Below are positions 57,025 through 64,000 of a stretch of 64,000 bases of DNA, piece by piece. How positions within the stretch are numbered: position 1 is the first letter of the stretch; each line of letters opens with the position of its first letter. Source of the stretch: Triatoma infestans (Eukaryota; Arthropoda; Insecta; Hemiptera; Reduviidae); NCBI GenBank assembly GCA_011037195.1, contig JAAEAF010014945.1, positions 24,044-88,043 on the forward strand. The letters are read 5' to 3'. The position numbers and the translations under genes are program-made. Below the pieces are notes generated by a model. That model was not told the origin of the DNA and did no database searches. It saw only the letters and a list, made by a program, of their open reading frames with translations.

Positions 57025-57654
57025 GTTGTTGTGTTGGTTGGTTCCGTAGAGGTGGAAAGTATCAGAGACATTTTCCGTGGTAGCCTGCTTCTTTTTATGG
57101 TCATCGACCGGATTTCAGGCGTTCGGCCATCTTCAGGATGCGTTTGTCAGACAGTTTGATAACACAGACTTGCACAGAGCAAATTCAGTTTATACACTCA
57201 AAATTAACGTTAAATAATTGTAGGGATTGTAGGGTTTAGAGGTGGTGGATGTTGGAAGCGCTTGGGTGAGCGCCATAAATCGAGTCCGTAAGTCCAAATT
57301 GATTTTAACAGTAGATTGTAGATATATACTTTCTTATTTAAGGTAGTTTTGAGCGTCTGTCTAGTAGTCGCTTGAGTAGGCTGTAACGTTTTTTTTTCTT
57401 CGTTTCGTTTTAGTCTAGCATGTAGGTCCCATGTCAGGCATTGTCTACATAGAGTCCTAGATATTTAACTGTAATAAAGCATGAACGCATATGGTTCATA
57501 TGAACTGGGGGACAAAAGAGTGTATAAACTGAATTTGCTCTGTGCAAGTCTGTATTTGCACACTGTCTGGCAAACGCAACCTGAAGATGGGCGAACGCCA
57601 GAAACCGGTCGATGACCACAAAATTGGAGCAGGCTACCACGGAAAATGTCTCTG
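57025..57654. mobile_element. Hammerhead-type element copy G, two arms around a LINE fragment
   Basis: A 630-bp unit flanked by a perfect 12-bp duplication ATGGTTAAAATA (57013-57024 and 57655-57666). It starts with GTTGTTGTGTTGGTTGGTTC, the family's one-sided extension, then the left arm (TATCAGAGACATTTTCCGTG to about 57205), an inner 57228-57516 segment that is a minus-strand Jockey-like LINE fragment, and the right arm (from GAGTGTATAAACTGAATTTG) to GGAAAATGTCTCTG. Ribozyme-like motifs: minus strand 57102-57141 (extra T in GAAATCC) and plus strand 57577-57614 (stem I and II mismatches). The duplication abuts the outer ends, so the whole unit including or preceding the captured DNA inserted as a piece. 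Confidence 0.75.
57228..57516 (-). pseudogene. Jockey-like LINE fragment inside copy G
   Basis: Minus strand reads ITVKYLGLYVDN, the start of the post-RT block, and then LRTRFMALTQALPTSTTS. It aligns along its length with 58868-59170 (minus), GATTGTAGGGTTTGGAGG to GAACTTGGGGACAAA. No ends of its own (no poly-A, no duplication) lie between the arms, which favours capture over later insertion. Confidence 0.65.
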
Positions 57655-57666
57655 ATGGTTAAAATA

Positions 57667-57995
57667 AATTAGAAATATTCTACAACCCGCTCGATCGTGT
57701 CAGTGGGTGACAGATGCCCACTATAACACAACCTTTAAGCAAAATCCAAATTTTGTTTTGTTAAAAAACATAAATGCTTTTTCTTTTATTTATTTATTTG
57801 AAAATTTAATTTCATTTATTTTTATTAATTTGTTCGTACGCTTACGTAACCAACAACAAATAATGAGGTCACTCACAATAACGGGAATGGAGAAATCACA
57901 GATAGTACTGATCCTGCACATTATTTCGCTGCGCACTTATAAGAGATCACAAGACCACTACCGCCTCGAACGTCGAGGATTGTTATCTGGAATAG
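57667..57995. other. AT-rich DNA, nothing certain
   Basis: No gene. The part from about 57920 may be the decayed upstream continuation of the RTE-like LINE. Confidence 0.35.
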
Positions 57996-58757
57996 ATGCT
58001 GAAAAGAGTTGGTGAAATAATGGATTGTAATGTTGTATGTGATGAGTCCAAGACAAAGTATATGCATGCAGGGGGACCGATAGAACACATTGGTCATGTA
58101 AATATAGGGGGCCTTAATGTAGAAAGAGTAAATTCCTTTACCTACTTGGGCACTATTGTTACAAAAGATAACGATGTCTCCGTAGAGGTCAGAAAGAGAG
58201 TGGCCCAGGCAAATAAATGTTTTTTCGGGATCGGCCGACATATAAAGAGCAAACTTGTGTCCTGGAAGACGAAAGTAACCCTCTATAAGACGCTCATTCG
58301 GCCTGTTCTTACATACGGTTCAGAAGCCTGGGTCATAACGAAAGCCGATAAAAAGTTATTAGTAACGTTCGAAAGGAAGATCCTCCGGCGAATATATGGC
58401 CCTGTTAGAGACGGGGAAACCTGGAGAAGGCGCTCTAATGCGGAGCTGACGTATCTATTCCAGGCCCCGGATGTCTTTAAAATAATTAAGTTGAGTAGGT
58501 TGCGATGGGCAGGCCATGTAATACGAATGGCCTGTAACGAGGTTCCTAGAAGGATTATGAAAGAAAATGTGCAGCGCACAAGAAGGGTAGGACGCCCCAA
58601 GTTGCGATGGGTTGATGGGGTTACCGAGGACTCCAGGGTCATGCTAGGTGCCCGGAATTGGAGAGCTGCCGCATTAAACAGAGAGGACTGGCGGAAGCGG
58701 ATCGAGGAGGCCAGGGCCCATTGATGGGCTGTAGAGCCGAGCAAGAAGAAGAAGAAT
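57996..58757 (+). pseudogene. RTE-like LINE C-terminal part with (GAA)n tail
   Basis: An open frame of about 240 residues, 5'-truncated just before the post-RT block. Reads ESKTKYMHAG, NSFTYLGTIVTKDNDVSVEV, ANKCFFGIGRHIKSKLVSWK, TLYKTLIRPVLTYGSEAW, FERKILRRIYGPVRDGETWR, SRLRWAGHVIRMACNEVPRR, RRVGRPKLRWVDGVTEDSRV and NREDWRKRIEEARAH, then a stop at 58722-58724. The 3' end is GAGCAAGAAGAAGAAGAA. The most recent-looking LINE piece in the window, since it still has an intact frame, but it lacks RT catalytic motifs. It abuts the Jockey copy at 58760. Confidence 0.8.
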
Positions 58758-58759
58758 GT

Positions 58760-59445
58760 TGTATGAGACGGTTGTGAAATTTGCGGTATCGTATTTGGAT
58801 CAGGTCGCTTATAAATGGAATCTGGAGATAGTAATGTATTGTCAGGTTAGAAACGTAAAACGGAATGTTTTGGATTGTAGGGTTTGGAGGCGGTGAATGT
58901 TGGAACGCTTTGTTGAGCCCCATAACTCGAGTTCGTAAGTCCAAAATGGTTTTAATAGTAAATTGTAGATAAGTACTTTGTTATTTAAAGTTAGTTTTGA
59001 GCGTCTGCCCAGTAGCCGCTTGAATAGGCAGTACCGTTTTTTTACTTCGTTTCGTTTTAGTCTTAGTAAGTAGGTCTCATGTCAGGCGTTTGTCTATATA
59101 GAGTCCTAGATATTTAACTGTATCAACAACGCATGCTAATAAGATATGGTCCATATGAACTTGGGGACAAATGGCTCGTCTTAGAGTGAACGTTATATTT
59201 TAGTTTTTTTGGACGTTAACCTTCATTCTCCATCTGCAAAACCACTTCTCTAGGGATTGCAAATGTTGCTGAAGGTTTCATGTGCTTAGGACAGAATCGG
59301 GATGTGTGGAGGAAGGATGACTGTGTCATCTGCGTAGGTAAATGTATGAGTGTTCGGATTGGTTGGAATATCGGCAGTATATATTGTAAAAAGAATGGGA
59401 GCAAGGGTAAAATGAATGCCTGAAGTGATTATCATTAATCGGGGG
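58760..59445 (-). pseudogene. Jockey-like LINE, RT motif C to C-terminus
   Basis: Minus strand. First APILFTIYTADIPTNPNTHT then FTYADDTVILPPH (motif C intact, about 59330), then the post-RT block (VKYLGL-like region near 59100) and LRTRVMGLNKAFQ, ending IQNIPFYVSNLTIHYYLQIP and RYRKFHNRLIQH, where it is cut at 58760 by the (GAA)n end of the RTE-like copy. The final C-terminal codons and poly-A are missing. Confidence 0.75.
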
Positions 59446-59982
59446 AAAAAAAAGGAAATTAATTTAGTATTCTTGAACAATAAGAAGGATTCTTTTTTAG
59501 TCTACTCTTTAAGATTACTAAAATGTCTGTGGGATTTTGAAATCCATTTCTAATTAAATCTTATTTAAATATTTTTATGTTGGTTACCAGTTGGAAATAG
59601 ATATTTTATTTTTATAAAGTTGATGGTGATGTTCGGTTCGATTAGTGGAAAAATAAAAATCAAATTACGGCAAAGTTTCAAAAATTTTATAAAATTTTAT
59701 GGGGCTAGAATTTATTTTAAGGTAAGCGGTGTGTTAAAAATCACAAACAAACACAATAAAGTTAATCACTGTTCACTTCTTTAAATATAATCTAACCTTG
59801 GAAAATCTAATAAATCGATAATAAATGATAGTTATCAAAAAATTTGGCGGTAATTATTACATTTCAGAATCAGGTTTATTTGGGCAGAACTACCAACACT
59901 TTTATCAACATTTGATTTAATATATGGACTCGCCTATGTTTTTTTTATTTTTAATTTGTTTTTGTTTTGTTTTTAAGGCAAA
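59446..59982. other. AT-rich DNA, nothing recognised
   Basis: No gene or repeat supported. Confidence 0.4.
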
Positions 59983-60425
59983 CAGAGTGCCGTACCTCCA
60001 GACAATGTTCGTCTCCCTTTGTAGACAACATCACAACACTGTACATTATCAAACAGTTGAGTTGTAGAGGTTCATCTTCTTCTTCCATTGGCTCTACGGT
60101 CCTTGAAGAATCTTGGCCTTCAGATCCCCCAGATCCTCTTCTACATCCTGTAGTCATTTTAAACGGGGCCTTCCCCGCGGTCTTTTCCCTCCGGGATGCC
60201 ATTCATAGAGCCTCTTTGCCCCCCCGACTGGCATCCATCCGGTGCAGATGCCCCAACCAGCGCAGTCTGCCTGTGTCTTTGCTGTGGCCACAAGATCATC
60301 CTCCCTGTAAAGCTCTCTTAGTTCCTTATTCCTCCTAGGGCAAGGAAATCTATGAGCAAAATTGCTGGAACCCTAACCTGCATGCGCATCAAATCCATTG
60401 CCCTACCTATGAGCTAATCCGGCTC
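59983..60425 (-). mobile_element. SINE-1 copy split by a LINE end
   Basis: On the minus strand the head is GGATTAGCTCATAGGTAGGG at about 60416-60397 with a degenerate B box (GGTTAGGGTTCC); the body ends GAACCTCTACAACTC and ACAGTGTTGTGATGTTGTC at 59990-60070. Between 60071 and 60348 a LINE 3' end interrupts it. Confidence 0.55.
60071..60348 (-). pseudogene. LINE C-terminal end inserted in a SINE
   Basis: Minus strand reads RNKELRELYREDDLVATAKT, a GWGICTGWM frame corresponding to LGHLHRM, then GKRPRGRPRLK and LQDVEEDLGDLKAKI. It ends with CCAATGGAAGAAGAAGA, a GAA-rich tail similar in style to 58757. The GRPRLKW region is comparable to GRPKLRW of the RTE-like copies, but the sequence differs, so it is another family. 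It lies inside SINE-1 in the same orientation. Confidence 0.6.
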
Positions 60426-61257
60426 CTAATTTATTTATTATTAAATTTAATGAGATTTATAATCTGAGCAAAAGCTGAAGCCATTTTACTCCAAGGAGTC
60501 ATTGCTCTAAAATAATGTTAATGAATGAATACGTTTTTTAATAAGTAAAAAAAAAAAAAAGAATAAAATTGTACTTCTATGTTTGTAAGACATTTTCTTT
60601 AATAAAGCAATAAATAATTACAGTTTTGGTTTTACTTCCTGTTTTATTACCATTTAAAGAGAGTGAGAACATTAGGATTCAAAGAATAATCTATACAAAT
60701 GGAAAGAATTATTACAATCTTTTGAACGGTTATTAAATAAAACAAAGTAATTTAATTAATTTACATAATTTACTTTTATTGACTAAAGTAACAAGCGACT
60801 TCTAAACGAAAAATTAATGTATAATTAATTAAAGGCTCATTAAAAAGGCGTTTGTAAAACAATAAAGATTTCCAACACAGTAACTCTATTGTAATTCTCA
60901 ACCCTGTTTGACGCATCTCGCATTTATAATAATGAATTTCCGGTTCAGAATATGCAAACTTTTTTATTTATTTTTTTATTTTTTATTTTTATCAATTCTT
61001 GGTGTAAAAAAAAAAAAAAAAAATTAGTTTCATCAGAAAAAAGTTTTGAATGTGAAAAACATGTTTTTAGATAATGGTGGTTTGTGTGGCATTTTTTTGA
61101 AAACAATAATCGGACACAAAGTTCTGATTAACAAGTATCAACCAAAAAATGTTCCCTTTATTGAACTTTTGTTATTATTATTATTATTTTTGTTTTGTAG
61201 ATTTTTCTCAAATTTATATCGAATACAGCAATAACGTTTTAAATTTGGTATACTGTG
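60426..61257. other. AT-rich DNA, nothing recognised
   Basis: A runs at 60548-60561 and 61007-61023. No gene supported. Confidence 0.4.
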
Positions 61258-62512
61258 TATAATGGGTATGATGGAGGAGAGAAAATGGTTTGGTTTAGAT
61301 TAATAAATTAGATATGGCTGAACATTGTATAATGTAAAAAGTGACAATGACTGCCTGGATTTCCACTAATATGGTAGAGTGGTAAAGAGTAAGCTAGATG
61401 ACATGTTGTGACTGCCGAGTGAACTCTGCTGTATATCTCCCGTCTCTAGTCCGAGAGAGTTAAGCAGTTTCTCCCTCTCTACTCTGAGAGAGTGGTCCTG
61501 CCATTTTTGTCTCCCTCTCTCTCTCTCTGCTATGGATCCCTCTCTTAGGATCCTATTACACCACCAATATAATGGGTATGATGAAGGTGAGAAAATGGTT
61601 TGGATTACTAATAAACTAGATATGGCTGAAAACTGTATAATGTAAAAAGTGACAATGACTGCCTGGATTTACAGTAAAATGGTAGAGTGGTAAAGAGTAA
61701 GCTAGATGACATGTTGTGACTGCCGAGTGAACTCTGCTGTATATCTCCCGTCTCTGTATTTAAGCAGTTTCTCCCACTCTAGTCCAAGAGAGTAGTCCTG
61801 TCATTTTTATCTCTCTCTCTTCCTCTCTCCGCTATGGATCCCTCTCTTAGGATCCTACTACACCACCAATATAATGGGTATGATGAAGGAGAGAAAATGG
61901 TTTGATTTAGATTAATAATCTAGACATGGCTGAACATTGTATAATATAAAAAATTACACTAACTGCCTGGACATTACATTAAAATGGTAGAGTATGGTAG
62001 AGTGGTAAATAGCAAGGTAGATGACACGTCGTAATTGCCGAATGAACTCTGCTATACATCTCCCTCCCGTATATCTCCCGTCTCTGTATTAAAGCAGTTT
62101 CTCCCACTCTAGTCCGAGAGAGTGGTCCTGTCATTACTCTCTCTCTCTCTCTCTCTCTCTCCGCTATGGATCCTACTACACCACCAATATAATGGGTATG
62201 ATGAAGGAGAGAAAATGGTTTGGTTTAGATTAATAAACTAGACATGGCTGAACATTGTATAATGTAAAAAATTACACTGACTGCCTGGACTTTACATTAA
62301 AATGGTAGAGTATGGTAGAGTGGTAAAGAGTAAGCTAGATGACACGTTGTGATTGCCGAGTGAACTCTGATATATATCTCCCTCGTATATCTCCCATAGC
62401 TGTATTTAAGCAGTTTCTCCCACTCTAGTCCGAGAGAGTGGTCCTGTCATTTTTGTCACTCTCTCTCTTTCTCTCTCTCTGCTATGGATCCCTCTCTTAG
62501 GATCCTATTATA
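61258..62512 (-). repeat. Head-to-tail array of four LTR-A units
   Basis: Four LTR-A units, all minus strand: 61258-61560, 61568-61862, 61870-62180 and 62188-62512 (303, 295, 311 and 325 bp). Each starts TGTARTAGGATCC and ends CCCATTATA. The three junctions carry the same 7-bp spacer CCACCAA (minus strand TTGGTGG) at 61561-61567, 61863-61869 and 62181-62187. TTGGTGG is exactly the first 7 bases after the LTR at 5376 and 26466. Outside the array neither end has it. Units differ by substitutions and by length of their (CT)n stretch, so the array is not very young. Confidence 0.8.
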
Positions 62513-62555
62513 CTCGGTCTGCACAACGTGTTCGTATCATTTTTTTTTTTTTTTA

Positions 62556-62710
62556 CTTCCTCTTACTATGTAAGAAAAAGTATTGGGATTGTGTCAAATT
62601 GTCTGAATTGAGTTTTCACCGGAAATACATGTTTTCAGTTCCCCTTGAGTCTGAAAAAGTTGTTTTTTACAAAATGGTATGTGCGCGTGTATGTACAGCA
62701 TAGTGATTAT
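62556..62710 (+). repeat. RepX 5' fragment
   Basis: CTTCCTCTTACTATGTAAGA, TTGAGTTTTCACCGGAAATA, CTTGAGTCTGAAAAAGTTGT and a small GT-containing stretch at 62685. Only the front of RepX is present. Confidence 0.55.
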
Positions 62711-62884
62711 CGGTCTAAACCTTAGAAATTGAATTTTTTGTTTAAATTATTTTTTAACATTTATAAAGCATAAACCCAGTTTTGTTTATCTCATCTGATC
62801 GATGGTTGGAAGTAAAGGTCGTCTGAAAAAATTAGACACTTCAAATACTTTAATTTTCAATTTAAGTTATTAGTTCCAATCAGC

Positions 62885-63432
62885 CGAACCATGTGCAATT
62901 CCTTGGACTATACCTAGACAAAAAACTAACTTGGAACCCCATAATCAAGACATAAACGTTTTGAGGCTAAGCAAACGATACAAACTTTTAGCTAGACTAC
63001 TTGAAAAACGCTCAAATCTAACACAGCAGAATAAACGACGATTGTATACTTCTCTACTCGCAGCAATATGCACTTACGGACTTGAATTTTTACCGAACGG
63101 CTAAAAGATCCAACATCAACAGACCATAAACACCCTTAAAATACCCCGCCGCTTATTAAACGCTTCCCTATTATGTAAGCAATCACACAATATACAAATA
63201 TCTCAACATTCCATTCATCTCTGAACTTTCTAAAACTTGCTACAATAACTTTCATCAAAACTTAACATCTCACCCTAATTTTTTAGCAACTAACGTCTTT
63301 TCAACAACATTCCCCACCAATCCTCCAAGACGGTTGAGGCGCCGATAACTCCGGGACCAACTATCTGTTTTACTTATTGTACAATTTCGTACCAATGTTC
63401 AATAAAAAAGTTATAAAAAAAACAAAAAATTT
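62885..63432 (+). pseudogene. Jockey-like LINE, post-RT block to poly-A
   Basis: Frame-broken, reading FLGLYLDKKLTWNP, then an R-L-Y-T-S-L region (LYTSLLAAICTYGLEF), then LPYYVSNHTIYKYLNIPFIS and NPPRRLRRR, the last block of Jockey-type ORF2 in the same order as 7800-8692. The 3' end is A-rich at 63404-63430. No TSD found. Confidence 0.7.
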
Positions 63433-63610
63433 ATGTCATTAACTAGTAGTTATTTTAAAATAAATATTAATAACGAAGACTGTTCATAAATAGAAATAAA
63501 AATCAAGGAAATAGAACAATGATATTCTTATCACTAAGGAAAGGATGATAAAGATGGCGCTAATGACGGCTGATGCCAAAAAAGAAAGAAAATACAGTTT
63601 CTCAGTAATT

Positions 63611-64000
63611 AGTGTTTGTGATGGATGCAAGAAATTATATCTATTTTATTTAAAGAAAATTACGATATGAAGAAAATGCAAGCTCGTGGGCAAAAAAGGG
63701 TGCACGCAGATAGAAGAGTACAGTTACAGGAAGAGTTCATGAACCTTGTTCATTCCTTCAACACAGTCTGAAACAGACATTCAAGCAGAACACTTGTTTT
63801 TCGCTCTCTTAGAATCAGTGGCAGTTTAAGTTATAACATAAGAGTTTATTCCAACTAATTGCAGTAAATTAATAAGCATATTGCTGTGTTATTGAATAGC
63901 ATTTAAATATCTTTAAAGAATATATTAATTTAATCTACCAGTGTTTTTTTAATATTTCTTATTACTTCTCTCTCTTAAAACTTACAAACACAAGCCCTTT
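63611..64000 (-). repeat. RepY copy 4, cut by the window end
   Basis: Minus strand begins beyond the window. Includes AAAGGGCTTGTGTTTGTAAG, AACACTGGTAGATTAAATTA, AAGGTTCATGAACTCTTCC and TTTCTTGCATCCATCACAA. Same order as copies 23261 and 44856. Confidence 0.55.

Noticed and set aside
61258..62512. CRISPR-like array because of regular repeats and spacers
   Set aside because: Repeats are ~300-bp LTRs with identical 7-bp spacers in a eukaryotic context.

Overview
This 64 kb window is AT-rich eukaryotic, almost certainly insect or other arthropod, nuclear DNA. The signs are a mariner element with TA-flanked inverted repeats, R1-, R2-, Jockey- and RTE-like non-LTR retrotransposon fragments, tRNA-derived SINEs with A/B boxes, a Helitron helicase remnant and Penelope-like material. 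I found no intact host gene: every recognisable coding stretch is a decayed mobile element, and most longer open frames are chance frames in low-complexity or repeat DNA. The species cannot be fixed from the sequence; a large hemipteran-type genome is only a guess.

Layout. 1-10 kb: a small inverted-arm hammerhead-type element (1488-1624), two RTE-like LINE ends (4620-5848, split by an LTR element; 6430-7548) and a Jockey-like LINE split by a composite SINE (7800-8692). 10-20 kb: a Helitron remnant, an R1-like LINE end, SINEs, an inverted pair of LTR-A copies, a solo LTR-B, a Penelope-type GIY-YIG endonuclease fragment and the first ~1.1 kb copy of a modular non-coding repeat (RepX). 20-30 kb: a third SINE type, RepY, a Jockey RT fragment and an LTR-A element whose gag starts with a SAP-like domain and is broken by a hammerhead-type element; then an R1-like end and the best hammerhead copy (29770-29904). 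30-50 kb: a deleted mariner, further LINE ends, RepX copies 2 and 3, a second LTR-B, a foldback, a full composite SINE and long featureless AT-rich stretches. 50-64 kb: the densest part, with four hammerhead-type copies (one holding a Jockey fragment inside its inverted arms and flanked by a 12-bp duplication), a second foldback type, an RLE-type (R2-like) LINE, RTE and Jockey ends, and a head-to-tail array of four LTR-A units with identical 7-bp spacers.

The most interesting system is a family of short retroelements (copies at 1488, 26955, 29770, 50735, 52500, 54023 and 57025). They carry a motif laid out like a minimal type-I hammerhead ribozyme, occur as single arms or inverted arm pairs, have a ~37-nt one-sided extension and are flanked by 12-14 bp target duplications. 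These traits recall Penelope-like elements, and a Penelope-type endonuclease relic lies in the same window. All assignments rest on reading the sequence by eye; no searches were run.
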